Of a stretch of DNA of 41,303 nucleotides, positions 26,008 through 34,166 are shown one piece after another (the first letter of the stretch is position 1; the number at the start of each line of letters is the position of its first letter). The notes under the pieces are model-generated. The model was given only the letters and a program-made list of their open reading frames with translations. It had not been told where the DNA came from and did not search any database. Position numbers and translations under genes: made by a program. Source of the stretch: Acidimicrobiaceae bacterium (GTDB taxonomy: Bacteria; Actinomycetota; Acidimicrobiia; Acidimicrobiales; Bog-793); the NCBI GenBank assembly GCA_027335685.1, contig DAHWHN010000006.1, forward strand, positions 1 to 41,303, in the 5' to 3' direction.

Positions 26008-26045
26008 GAGGTATCGCCCGTCGTGGTCGGCTCGCTCGTCGCCAT
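25995..26045 (-). CDS. Possible 16-residue leader ORF overlapping methyltransferase 2 start
   Basis: ATG 26045 opens a short frame (MATSEPTTTGDTSCPA) ending at 25995, overlapping the first 13 bases of the methyltransferase frame. It lies nine bases after a TACGAT -10-like element, so it would be the first start codon on a nearly leaderless transcript. It may be a leader peptide, or the true N-terminus of methyltransferase 2 separated by a frameshift. Evidence is positional only. Confidence 0.25.
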   Translation of the reverse strand: MATSEPTTTGDTSCPA

Positions 26046-26054
26046 GGCGCGCCC

Positions 26055-26060
26055 ATCGTA
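26055..26060 (-). promoter_or_regulatory. Putative -10 (TACGAT) upstream of methyltransferase 2
   Basis: Minus-strand TACGAT between the (CCCAG)9 tract and the first start codons of the downstream series. No clear -35 is present; the repeat tract starts 30 bp upstream of it. Confidence 0.35.
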
Positions 26061-26090
26061 CCGGGGCCCGCCGCCCCCTGCCGAGCTCGT

Positions 26091-26138
26091 CCCAGCCCAG
26101 CCCAGCCCAGCCCAGCCCAGCCCAGCCCAGCCCAGCCC
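26091..26138. repeat. (CCCAG)9 pentanucleotide tract, G-quadruplex-prone
   Basis: Nine perfect CCCAG units plus CCC. On the minus strand this reads (GGGCT)n, ten GGG runs separated by two bases. It lies in the 205-bp gap (26008-26212) between the GT fusion stop and methyltransferase 2; the rest of the gap holds only the putative promoter above and otherwise nothing I recognise. Confidence 0.95.
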
Positions 26139-26212
26139 GGTCGGGTCCGCGGTCCCCCGCGCGTCGCGCCCGGAGCCGCACGGGCGGCGCCAGGGCGCGA
26201 GGTGCGGGCTTG

Positions 26213-28612
26213 CTAGCGCCCGCTGCGGGCGCGCCAGCGCGGCCGTCGTGGGGCAGTCCGGCGGCGCTCGGCAAGGACGGACTGTGCGTGGGCAAAGCGC
26301 GCCGCGACGACGCGTGCGCGCGCCTCGAGCCCGTGGTGCTCGAGCACGTCGGCCTGAGCAAGCGCCCCGCGCTCGCGCGCAAGGTCCGGGTGGTCGGCGA
26401 CCTCGCGCAGCAGCCGTGCAGCGACTGCGAGGTCCGGCTCGGCCCAGCGCGCGCCGTGCGGGTACGGGTCGTGCGCGACGGGCACGTGGCCCACCGTGTA
26501 GGGCACGAGGTAGGAGTTCTGCTCGGTCATGAAGTCGAGGTTGCCCGAGTAGCCGGTCGCGACGACCGGCTTTCCGAGAGCCATCGCCTCGGCGAGGGTG
26601 AGCCCGAAGCCCTCCGAGCGGTGCAGCGAGACGTAGCAGTCGCACGACGCCATCAGGGCCGACTGCCCGGCCCGGTCGAGGTAGCTGTCGAGGACGACGA
26701 CGTCCGGCCGTCGGCTGGCCTCGCGCTTCAACCGCTCGAGCTCCCCGGCGCGCCGCTGCGCGTTGACCGCCTTGAGCACGAGCACGGGACCCTCGCCCGG
26801 CGCGAACGCCCGGCAGAACGCCTCGAGGAGCCCGAAGGGGTTCTTGCGCTCGACGTCGCTCATCACGTCGAAGCAGAAGAGGAACATCGTGCCCTCCGGG
26901 AGCCCGAGCTCCCGGCGAGAGCGCGCCGCGGCGGGGCTCGGCGCGACGACCGGGAGCGGGAAGGCGACCACTGGAACGGTCGCGACCGCGGCGATCGCCC
27001 GGCGGGTGAACTCGCTGTTGGCCCAGACCTCGTCGACGTAGGCAAAGGACGCCGCGTAGCGGGCCGGGAACTCCTCGAGCTCCCACGCCCACAGGCCGAT
27101 CGTGTAGTGGTCGGCGAAGAACCCCGGCCCCACCCGGGCGGCGAAGCGGGGGAGCTCGTCCGCGTTCACGCAGACGAGGTTGACGTCGAGATCGTCGCGC
27201 CGCGACGCGTCGAACTCGTGGAGCTGCCTGCTCGCCGACGTCACGTCGACGTAGGTCGACGTCGTGATGCCCGCCCGCTCGGCGGCGAGCACCGCGAGGC
27301 GACCGTGCTCGCCGACGCCGGTCTCGGCGCGCAGGTACCCTGCGACGCGTATCCCCGGCCGGGGGGATGCAGGCGCAGGGCCGACGGCGCGATCTGCCAG
27401 CGCGAGACGGGCGTCGAGCCGGCCCTGGGCGACCTCGTGGTGGCTCCACTCGGCGACACGGTCGCTGTCGGCGCCGTCGGGATCCGGGAAGACCGCCTGC
27501 AGGTCCGGGCGGCTCGCATGCAGCGCGGCGAGATAGCGCGTCAGGCGACCACCGGGCCGCTCGTCGGGCACGGCGTTCAGCCAGTCGAGGAACTGCCGGC
27601 CGTCGTCGTCGAAGGGGTTCGGCGGCGCAGCGAGCGCACAGCCGTCGTGCGCCTCACTGTCGAGCAACGCGGCGCGGAAGAGCGCGCGCATGACCCGGTC
27701 GTACGCGAGCCCGTTGCCGAGGCGCCCGAACGCGTACTCCGGCGACACGCCGCCGTGACCCGCAGCGACAAGCCGGCTCGCGTAGTCGTCGCACAGCCTG
27801 GCCAGGCCGGGACGCTCGGACAGCACGATGCGCGGCTGCTCGCCCTGGTGCTTGCTCAGCAGGTGCGGCGCATCCGGGCTGTAACCGCTGAAGTGGAAGA
27901 AGTGGATGGGCTCGCCGTCGAGGCGTGGCAGCACCCCGTCGAAGGCGACCTCGCGGCCATGCAGGTTCCAGTACGCGACGTTGAAAGTCGGATCGTGCAC
28001 GATCGATGTCGGGAACAGTCCGGGCACGAAGTCGACCCAGCGCTGGTCCACGAAGCGCATGTGCACCGGATCGGTCACGCACTCCCGGCGCAGCCGCACC
28101 TTCCAGAAGTCGAGGAACTCCGCGGCATCTCTCGACACCGCGACGAAGCCGAGGTTGTAGATCCCCGACGCGAGGATGTCGCTCTCGGTGACGCTCCGCC
28201 CGTCACGCGGGATCGGTCGGGTCACGTGCGGTGTCAGCACGATGCCGGTCTCGACGGCCCGCTCGCAGAGCTCGTCGAGCGGCGCGTAGACGACGACGTC
28301 GGGATCGAGGTAGAGCACGGCATCCGCGCCACCGGCGAGGAGCGTCTCGAGCAACCAGGGCTTCACGGCCGTCGCGATCTCGAGGACGTCGTAGATCGCG
28401 ACCATCTTCACGAGCTCCTCGGGCGCGATCCCGATCTCGTCGAGGTGGAGGATCCGGAACGGCTCCGCCGACGTGCCGACGCTCCGCTCGAGGTCGTCGA
28501 GCAGCAAGACGTCGAGGACCGATCCGGGGTGGTGGCGCGCGAACGACGTCGCGAGCACACGCGCCGCGGGCAGGTAGTTGCGAGCGACGATCGTGCAGGC
28601 GCGGACGGTCAC
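26213..28612 (-). CDS. Fusion glycosyltransferase: GT-A (GT8-like) plus GT4
   Basis: 799 residues. The N-terminal module (about 1-300) starts VRACTIVARNYLPAARVLATSF, has VLDVLLLDD, an ATAVKPWLLETLL helix and the DxD-type metal motif in VLYLDPDVVVYAPLDEL (D103-P-D105), then NVAYWNLHGR and HFFHFSGYSPD, a GT8-like GT-A layout. After a helical linker, the C-terminal GT-B module (from about residue 425) carries VAGYLRAETGVGEHGR, LVCVNADELPRF, GLWAWELEEFPARY, FCFDVMSDVERKNPFGLLEAF and YVSLHRSEGFGLTLAEAMALGKPVVATGYSGN (E-X7-E). Both modules look catalytically complete, so it may add two successive sugars. GTG 28612 with GAGG nine bases upstream is preferred over the ORF-track start, which overlaps the upstream gene. 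Paralog of the next gene upstream. Confidence 0.87.
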   Translation of the reverse strand: MTVRACTIVARNYLPAARVLATSFARHHPGSVLDVLLLDDLERSVGTSAEPFRILHLDEIGIAPEELVKMVAIYDVLEIATAVKPWLLETLLAGGADAVLYLDPDVVVYAPLDELCERAVETGIVLTPHVTRPIPRDGRSVTESDILASGIYNLGFVAVSRDAAEFLDFWKVRLRRECVTDPVHMRFVDQRWVDFVPGLFPTSIVHDPTFNVAYWNLHGREVAFDGVLPRLDGEPIHFFHFSGYSPDAPHLLSKHQGEQPRIVLSERPGLARLCDDYASRLVAAGHGGVSPEYAFGRLGNGLAYDRVMRALFRAALLDSEAHDGCALAAPPNPFDDDGRQFLDWLNAVPDERPGGRLTRYLAALHASRPDLQAVFPDPDGADSDRVAEWSHHEVAQGRLDARLALADRAVGPAPASPRPGIRVAGYLRAETGVGEHGRLAVLAAERAGITTSTYVDVTSASRQLHEFDASRRDDLDVNLVCVNADELPRFAARVGPGFFADHYTIGLWAWELEEFPARYAASFAYVDEVWANSEFTRRAIAAVATVPVVAFPLPVVAPSPAAARSRRELGLPEGTMFLFCFDVMSDVERKNPFGLLEAFCRAFAPGEGPVLVLKAVNAQRRAGELERLKREASRRPDVVVLDSYLDRAGQSALMASCDCYVSLHRSEGFGLTLAEAMALGKPVVATGYSGNLDFMTEQNSYLVPYTVGHVPVAHDPYPHGARWAEPDLAVAARLLREVADHPDLARERGALAQADVLEHHGLEARARVVAARFAHAQSVLAERRRTAPRRPRWRARSGR

Positions 28613-28628
28613 GGTGCTGTGCCTCGGC

Positions 28629-31139
28629 TCAGAGGAAGCGGCGGACCGCGTCGGCGGCCGCACTGGAGTAGCCCTTGCGGAGCTTCTTCTCGATGGCGTC
28701 GACGCGCCGCCGCACGAACCGCTCGGCCTGGGCGACGCCGTGCTCGCGCAGCACCCGATCGCGCGCGCGCTGGCCGAGCACCCGAGCGTCGTCGGGGCGT
28801 GCCGCGACGCGCCGCATCAGCTCGGCAGCCGCGCCGACATCGGGGTCGAACCAGTGGTCGGTTGCGTCGTAGGGCTCCCGTCCCGGACCCACCCGTACGC
28901 GCTCTCCCGGGACGAGCAGGGCGGTCTCGTCGTCCATGAAGTCGAGATTGCCCGAGTAACGCGTCGCGATGACCGGTTTGGCGAGGGCCATCGCCTCGCC
29001 CATCGCGAGCCCGAAGCCCTCTGCCCGGTGCAGCGACACGTAGCACTGGCAACTGTCGATCAGGGCGGCGAGGGCCGGGCTGCTCAGGTAGCCGTCGACC
29101 ACCGCGACGTCCGGCCGCTCCGAGGCCGCGATCAGGAGCTGCTCGAGCTGTGCGCGCCGCTGGTCGCCGTTGACGCTTTTCAGCACGAGCACCGGACCCG
29201 CCCCCGGAGAGAACGCTGTCGTGAAGGCCGCGAGGACACCGAGCGGGTTCTTGCGGTCGAAGCCCGACAAGAAGTCGTAGGTGTAGAGGAAGCAGAACCC
29301 GTCGGGGACCCCGAGCGCCGCCGCGTCGAACGAGGCGTCACGCGACGGTTCGACCACGGGATGGGGAAAGACGTGGACCTCACGGTCGACCGCAGGAGCC
29401 ACGGCGTCCCTGACGTAGCTGCTCGGCACCCAGATCTCGTCGAGCATCGCCGCCGAGACGGCCATCGACGCCGGCAGCGACTCGGTCTCCCAGGCCCAGA
29501 AGCCGACGTTGTAGCGACCGTCGAAGAACTCCGGACCGACCACCGACGCGAAGCCGGGGAGCTGGTCGGCGTTGACCCAGACGAGGTTGATGCGGCGATC
29601 GGCGCGCGGCGAAGCTGCCGCGTCGGCACGGGGCGGGCCCTCGTGGAGCTGGCGGCTCGCGCGGGCACCGATCGTGACTGCAGAGACCTCGACGCCCGCA
29701 GATACGAGCACGTCGAGGGCGAGGCGTGCGGCTTCGCCGACGCCGGACTCGGCGCGCAGGTACCCGGCCAGCGCGACACCTGGCCGCAGCGCCGCGGGCG
29801 CGACGGCGACGGCACCGGTCGGAGCCGACCACCATGGCGTCGCCGCCAGCGCCGTGCGCAGAGCCGGCGGGACGCGCGCCTCGTCGAGCCCGTGCTCGCC
29901 GACCCACTGGCGGAACCTCGCGGCGTCCACCGTCGCGAGCCGCGGGAAGTGCCACACGAGATCCGCGCGCTCGCGGTAGACCTCGACCAGGTAGCGCGGG
30001 ATCTCGGGTGCGAGCGGATCCGCCGGGTCGGGCGCGGCCAGCCAGTCGTAGAACGGCGCGCGGCCGGCCGGGCCGTCGGGGTCGGGCGCGGCCTGTTCGT
30101 CCCACCGGGCCGATGCGGCGGCCCGGCGGACGATCCGGCGCATGCGCTCGTCGACGACCACCGCTTCCGCGCGACCCGGCGGCTCGGTTCCGGCGCTCGG
30201 ACCGCCGTCGGGCTCGAGCGCCGCGGAGCCGTCCATCTGCAACTGCTGCGCCCGCTCGTCGCACAGCCGGCGGAGTGCCGGGTTCTCGCTCAGAAGGACA
30301 CGCGGTCGGCGGCTGCCCGCCGGGCCGACGAGGTACGGCTGCTCGGGATCGAAGCCCTGGAGGTGTGCAAGGACGAGAGGGGCGCCACCGGCACGGTAGC
30401 CGTCGGTCGCGCTCCAGCTGACCGCCCGCTCGTGGGCGTTCCAGGCCGCCACCCCGACGCCCGGCGCCCGGCAGAGCTGCGCGCCGAACAACTGCGGCGC
30501 GAACCCGAGCGCTGGCTGCGCTCGGCTCGGGTGCCCCCCCGGCGACGACGCGAGGTGCCGCAGCGACCGCTGCCACCAGTCGAGGAACGCGCTCGCACCC
30601 GGGGCGACGGCGACGATCCCCGGGTCCACCGGGCCGGCGTCGACGATCTCGGCCTCGCTCGGGGACCACCCGTCGCTCGGCAGGGGGCCGAGCAGGCGGG
30701 GCACGAGGACGGCCGGAACCCCGCCCGGCGGCACGAGGTCGTCGAGCGCCGCGAGCATCACGACCTCGGGCGAGAGCCACACGACCGGGCGACCCCGCCC
30801 GAGCAGCGCCGCCACCAGTGCCGGTGCAAAGCATGCAGCGAGGTCGTCGCCGCTGCACAGCCACGCGAGCTCGTGGCGCCTCCAGGGCTCCAGCGCGAGG
30901 TCGCCGGTGCGCACGATCTCGACCGGCGTCTCGACGCCGGGCAGCGGGTCGAGCCCGGCCCGCTCGGTCGCGCCCGGGTTGCCACCGGCATCGCGCCCGG
31001 CCGAGGTCTCGCCCACCTCGTCGACGAGAAGGACCACCAGTGCCTCGCCCTCGTGGTGTCGCGCAACCGCGCGCGCGAGGGACCGGACCATCCCCCGGCG
31101 ACGGCGTGTCACGGCGGTGCAGACCAGCGGCACCGTCAC
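28629..31139 (-). CDS. Fusion glycosyltransferase with degenerate GT-A domain plus GT4
   Basis: 836 residues, collinear with the 26213 gene. The N-terminal module keeps the outline (VPLVCTAVTRRRRGMVRSLARAVARHH, AWNAHERAVSW, LAHLQGFDPEQPYLVG) but the metal motif is replaced: VVWLSPEVVMLAALDDL has S-P-E at 123-125 where the paralog has D-P-D, so this half is probably not an active metal-dependent transferase. The C-terminal GT-B module is intact: LAGYLRAESGVGEAARLA, LVWVNADQLPGF, GFWAWETESLP, YTYDFLSGFDRKNPLGVLAAF and YVSLHRAEGFGLAMGEAMALAKPVIATRYSGN. GTG 31139 has AAGGAG eight bases upstream. It is the first gene of the minus-strand glycan series and is followed after 16 bp by its paralog. Confidence 0.87.
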   Translation of the reverse strand: MTVPLVCTAVTRRRRGMVRSLARAVARHHEGEALVVLLVDEVGETSAGRDAGGNPGATERAGLDPLPGVETPVEIVRTGDLALEPWRRHELAWLCSGDDLAACFAPALVAALLGRGRPVVWLSPEVVMLAALDDLVPPGGVPAVLVPRLLGPLPSDGWSPSEAEIVDAGPVDPGIVAVAPGASAFLDWWQRSLRHLASSPGGHPSRAQPALGFAPQLFGAQLCRAPGVGVAAWNAHERAVSWSATDGYRAGGAPLVLAHLQGFDPEQPYLVGPAGSRRPRVLLSENPALRRLCDERAQQLQMDGSAALEPDGGPSAGTEPPGRAEAVVVDERMRRIVRRAAASARWDEQAAPDPDGPAGRAPFYDWLAAPDPADPLAPEIPRYLVEVYRERADLVWHFPRLATVDAARFRQWVGEHGLDEARVPPALRTALAATPWWSAPTGAVAVAPAALRPGVALAGYLRAESGVGEAARLALDVLVSAGVEVSAVTIGARASRQLHEGPPRADAAASPRADRRINLVWVNADQLPGFASVVGPEFFDGRYNVGFWAWETESLPASMAVSAAMLDEIWVPSSYVRDAVAPAVDREVHVFPHPVVEPSRDASFDAAALGVPDGFCFLYTYDFLSGFDRKNPLGVLAAFTTAFSPGAGPVLVLKSVNGDQRRAQLEQLLIAASERPDVAVVDGYLSSPALAALIDSCQCYVSLHRAEGFGLAMGEAMALAKPVIATRYSGNLDFMDDETALLVPGERVRVGPGREPYDATDHWFDPDVGAAAELMRRVAARPDDARVLGQRARDRVLREHGVAQAERFVRRRVDAIEKKLRKGYSSAAADAVRRFL

Positions 31140-31176
31140 CGCGGCGGCTCCTTCTCGCCCGCTCCGGCGGGACGCG

Positions 31177-31860
31177 CTACGCGAGCGACGACCGGAGCAC
31201 CTCGAGCGTCCGCTGCCACGCGAGCCTCGACGCCTGCTCGTCGTAGACCTCCGGCCGGGTGTCGTTGAAGAACGCGTGCTGGGTCCCGGGGTAGGTGTGC
31301 ATCGTCACGTCGGTGACGCCCGCCGAGCGCAGGGACGTCTCGAGCTCGCCGACGTAGCGCGCGCTCGCGAAGTCGTCGTGCTCGGCGAAGTGGCCGAGGA
31401 CCGTCGCCCGCAGGGCCGACCAGTCCGGCTGCGCGTCGGGCCACATGATGACCCCGTAGAAAGGGACGACGCAGCGCACCGCGTCGGGGCGCTGCGTGCC
31501 GAGGACGAGCGCGAGACCTCCCCCCATGCAGAACCCGACGACGCCGACCGAGGATCCCGACGAGCGGGCGAGCAGCGCGTCGACCGCGCCGGAGAAGTCC
31601 TTTCCCGCCTTGGCCAGGTCGAGCGCCATTGCGAGCTTGCCCGCCTCGTCGGGCTCGCTCGCCGTCTTGCCGTGGTAGAAGTCGGGGGCGAGCGCCACGA
31701 AGCCCTCTCGGGCAAAGCGGTCGCAGACGTCGGTGATGTGGGGGACGATGCCCCACCACTCCTGGATGACGAGGACCCCTGGGCCGGTCCCGGTGTCGGG
31801 GGTCGCGAGGTAGCCCTGCCCCGTCGTGCCGTTGCTCGCAAACTCGATCGTCTCGGACAT
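31177..31860 (-). CDS. Dienelactone hydrolase family protein
   Basis: 227-residue alpha/beta hydrolase. The dienelactone-hydrolase triad is visible: nucleophile Cys111 in GFCMGGG, Asp in HFAEHDDF (about 162) and His195 in YPGTQHAFFND; QEWWG with Glu34 near the N-terminus is also characteristic. In aromatic degradation these enzymes open dienelactone to maleylacetate, but most family members outside such clusters have unknown esterase-like roles, and no catabolic neighbours are present. ATG 31860 lies exactly six bases after a TAGCCT element, suggesting a leaderless message. It is 37 bp upstream of the fusion glycosyltransferase, on the same strand, but unrelated in function. Confidence 0.92.
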   Translation of the reverse strand: MSETIEFASNGTTGQGYLATPDTGTGPGVLVIQEWWGIVPHITDVCDRFAREGFVALAPDFYHGKTASEPDEAGKLAMALDLAKAGKDFSGAVDALLARSSGSSVGVVGFCMGGGLALVLGTQRPDAVRCVVPFYGVIMWPDAQPDWSALRATVLGHFAEHDDFASARYVGELETSLRSAGVTDVTMHTYPGTQHAFFNDTRPEVYDEQASRLAWQRTLEVLRSSLA

Positions 31861-31866
31861 GGCGCG

Positions 31867-31872
31867 AGGCTA
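31867..31872 (-). promoter_or_regulatory. -10 element (TAGCCT), leaderless promoter for dienelactone hydrolase
   Basis: Minus-strand TAGCCT followed by six bases and ATG 31860. There is no Shine-Dalgarno sequence. Confidence 0.5.
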
Positions 31873-31895
31873 CCGTGGCCGGCTCGCGCCCGGCG

Positions 31896-32663
31896 TCAAC
31901 GGCTGAGCTCGAGGGGTGCCGGGCAGTCGCTCGCGCCGAGGACGGCCGCCGGCCGCCCGGGGCCGGCGGGCCCGACCACCCGAGCGATGTCCTCGACCTC
32001 GACGAGGCGGTCCGTGCCGCAACGAGCCGCCGCCGCGGCGAACAGTGGTGCCGGCAGGAGCCGACCGACCCCGACCATCGCCCAGAGCGCGACGCCACGC
32101 TCCCGGGCCCGGGCGGCGAGGAAGGCCCCGTCTGGCACGAGGCACCCCTGCGGGCCGGCGGCCGTCGCCTCGAGCACGAGCACGTCGGCGCCGGAGAGGG
32201 CTCCCGGCGACTCCTCGGCCCGCCATGCTGTCGCCGGCGAGCCGCCCGACAGCTCCTCCAGGGCACCGCGCAGCGCGAGCGGAGCCCCGACGAGGCGGAC
32301 CTCGAGGTCCGGTCGGGCGCGCAGGGCACGCGCGAGCTCGGTCGACGCCCCCGCCACGACGACGGCGCCCCCGGGCAGCGCCGCCGCGAGCTCGTCGCCT
32401 GTGCAGTCGTCGACGAGCAGCGCGCACGCACGCGCCGCAGCGTCACGAGCACCGCCGGCGCCGTCCGCGCAGAGCACGAGGGACGACGCCCACCACAGCG
32501 GTCCGCAGCAGGGGTGGGCGGCGACGAGCCGGCGGGCCGCCATGACGAGCATCGGCTGCGAGCTCGCCAGGTCGGCAAGGCTCGCCGCGGCCTCGGGAAC
32601 CAGGATGTCGACGTCGAGGTCGTCGGCGCGAGCGAGGTACCGCAAGCGCTCGATCGGGTGCAC
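31896..32663 (-). CDS. Unrecognised protein, possibly eIF-2B/MtnA-like fold
   Basis: 255 residues from GTG 32663. I do not recognise the family with confidence. The N-terminal third is helical; HPCCGPLWWASSLVLCADG at about 45-65 is notable; then repeated Rossmann-like strand-helix units follow (GGAVVVAGASTELARAL, LEVRLVGAP, GADVLVLEATAAGPQGCLVPDGAFLAARARERGVALWAMVG). The last resembles the GADxVxxxGxVxNxxGT region of eIF-2B/methylthioribose-1-phosphate isomerase-like proteins, which is a suggestion only. GTG 32663 is chosen because TAGCCT lies seven bases upstream; GTG 32690 is an alternative, 12 bases after the fumarase stop. No membrane segment. Confidence 0.72.
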   Translation of the reverse strand: MHPIERLRYLARADDLDVDILVPEAAASLADLASSQPMLVMAARRLVAAHPCCGPLWWASSLVLCADGAGGARDAAARACALLVDDCTGDELAAALPGGAVVVAGASTELARALRARPDLEVRLVGAPLALRGALEELSGGSPATAWRAEESPGALSGADVLVLEATAAGPQGCLVPDGAFLAARARERGVALWAMVGVGRLLPAPLFAAAAARCGTDRLVEVEDIARVVGPAGPGRPAAVLGASDCPAPLELSR

Positions 32664-32670
32664 CGCGGTG

Positions 32671-32676
32671 AGGCTA
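32671..32676 (-). promoter_or_regulatory. -10 element (TAGCCT) ahead of the unrecognised gene
   Basis: Minus-strand TAGCCT, seven bases before GTG 32663, again without a Shine-Dalgarno sequence; consistent with a leaderless start independent of fumC. Confidence 0.35.
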
Positions 32677-32701
32677 CCGGCCACCTGCACGGAGCCGGTG
32701 C

Positions 32702-34075
32702 TCAGCCGACGATGCCGCCGCGCGTCATGGCGAGCACGTCGAGGGCACGGTCCACCTCGTCGTCGCCGAGCAGGCCCATCTCGAGGACGACCGACTTGAG
32801 GTCCCTGCCCTCGGCGAGCGCCCGCTTCACGACCTTGGCGGCGTTCTCGTAGCCGATGTAGGGATTGAGCGAGGTCACGATCGACGGCGAGGAGAGAGCG
32901 TAGGTCCGGCAGCGCTCGACGTCGGCGACGATCCCGACGACGCACTTGTCGGCGAGCGCCCGGCTCACGGACGCGAGAAGCCGGATCGACTCGAGGAGGT
33001 TGCGGGCGATGACGGGCAGCATCACGTTCAGCTCGAAGTTGCCGGCCGAGCCCCCGAACGCGACGGCGGCGTCGTTGCCGAACACCTGCGCGACCACCTG
33101 ACAGACCGCCTCGGGTACGACCGGGTTCACCTTGCCCGGCATGATGGAGCTCCCGGGCTGGAGATCCGGCAGGTGGATCTCGCCAAGCCCGCACCGCGGT
33201 CCGGACGACATCCAGCGCAGGTCGTTCGCGATCTTGTAGAGCGACACCGCGATCGTGCGGAGCACGCCGGACGCCTCGACGAGCGCGTCGCGCGCCCCTT
33301 GAGCCTCGAAGTGGTCCCGCGCCTCGCTGAGGGGCAGCCCCGTGACGCGGCGGAGCCGCTCGACCACCGCGGCGGCGAAGCCCGGCTTCGCGTTGAGCCC
33401 CGTGCCGACGGCCGTGCCGCCGAGAGGCAGCTCCCCCACGCGGCCGAGGCCGGCCTCCAGCCGCTCGACGCCGTGCTCGACGGCCGCCGCGTAGCCACCG
33501 AGCTCCTGGCCGAGCGTCACCGGGGTCGCGTCCATGAGGTGCGTCCGTCCGGACTTCACGACCTCGGCGAGCTCGACCGACTTCGCGCGCAGCGTCTGCG
33601 CGAGGTGCTCGAGCGCGGGAACGAGGTCGCCGACGATCTCCCGGCACGCCGCGAGGTGGATCGCGGACGGGAACGTGTCGTTGGACGACTGCGAGGCGTT
33701 CACCTCGTCGTTGGGCCCGACGCTGCGCCCGAGCCGTGCGCCTGCGATGTGCGCGAGCACTTCGTTCATGTTCATGTTCGTCGAGGTGCCCGATCCCGTC
33801 TGGAACACGTCGACCGGGAACTGCTCGAGATGCCCGCCCGCAGCCACCTCCGACGCAGCCGCGTCGATCGCCTCGGCGACGCCGGCGTCGACGACACCGA
33901 GCTCCGCGTTGACCAGGGCCGCCTGGCCCTTGATCAAGGCCAGCGCCGAGACGAGAGCGGGCTCGACGGTCCGGCCCGAGATCGGGAAGTTCTCGACGGC
34001 GCGCTGGGTCTGCGCCCCCCAGAGCGCCGCGTCGGGCACCAGCACGTCGCCCATCGAGTCGTGCTCGACCCGCAT
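32702..34075 (-). CDS. fumC: Class II fumarate hydratase
   Basis: 457 residues. Iron-independent fumarase interconverting fumarate and L-malate in the TCA cycle, a cytosolic homotetramer. Signatures: [13 protein letters not shown] at the N-terminus, [38 protein letters not shown] with the catalytic His179, and the superfamily signature [11 protein letters not shown] with the catalytic Ser310. Length and motif spacing are those of FumC. ATG 34075 is chosen because the family N-terminus begins here; the ORF track adds 54 low-complexity residues encoded partly by a 13-bp tandem repeat. It is divergent from the NlpC/P60 gene across a 253-bp gap. Confidence 0.95.
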   Translation of the reverse strand: MRVEHDSMGDVLVPDAALWGAQTQRAVENFPISGRTVEPALVSALALIKGQAALVNAELGVVDAGVAEAIDAAASEVAAGGHLEQFPVDVFQTGSGTSTNMNMNEVLAHIAGARLGRSVGPNDEVNASQSSNDTFPSAIHLAACREIVGDLVPALEHLAQTLRAKSVELAEVVKSGRTHLMDATPVTLGQELGGYAAAVEHGVERLEAGLGRVGELPLGGTAVGTGLNAKPGFAAAVVERLRRVTGLPLSEARDHFEAQGARDALVEASGVLRTIAVSLYKIANDLRWMSSGPRCGLGEIHLPDLQPGSSIMPGKVNPVVPEAVCQVVAQVFGNDAAVAFGGSAGNFELNVMLPVIARNLLESIRLLASVSRALADKCVVGIVADVERCRTYALSSPSIVTSLNPYIGYENAAKVVKRALAEGRDLKSVVLEMGLLGDDEVDRALDVLAMTRGGIVG

Positions 34076-34137
34076 GGTCGAGCCCGCCACGTCCCCACGG
34101 TCCTCGTGAGCGCCCACGGTCCGTCCTCCCGTCCTCG

Positions 34138-34166
34138 TGCCTGGTCCTGGTGCCTGGTCCTGGTGC
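34138..34166. repeat. 13-bp tandem duplication upstream of fumC
   Basis: TGCCTGGTCCTGG occurs twice in tandem plus TGC, in the 253-bp divergent intergenic region (34076-34328). Apart from this and the -10-like TAGGTT below, I see nothing in that gap. Confidence 0.9.

Noticed and set aside
26091-26138. CRISPR or direct-repeat array
   Set aside because: A simple pentanucleotide tandem repeat without spacers; no cas genes are present.
26216-26232. Perfect GCGCCCG-CTG-CGGGCGC hairpin as an intrinsic terminator
   Set aside because: The arms are perfect, but it lies at and before the stop codon of the fusion glycosyltransferase gene and is followed by no T-run; GC-rich palindromes are frequent by chance in this composition.
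24553-26382. Long version of methyltransferase 2 starting at 26382
   Set aside because: It would overlap 170 bp of the fusion glycosyltransferase and translate the CCCAG tract as GLGWA repeats; GTG 26007 gives an N-terminus matching the paralog.
25292-28939. 1215-residue plus-strand ORF
   Set aside because: Antisense to the fusion glycosyltransferase and methyltransferase 2; its Ser/Arg-rich sequence has no domain pattern and includes the translated CCCAG tract (PSPAQ repeats).
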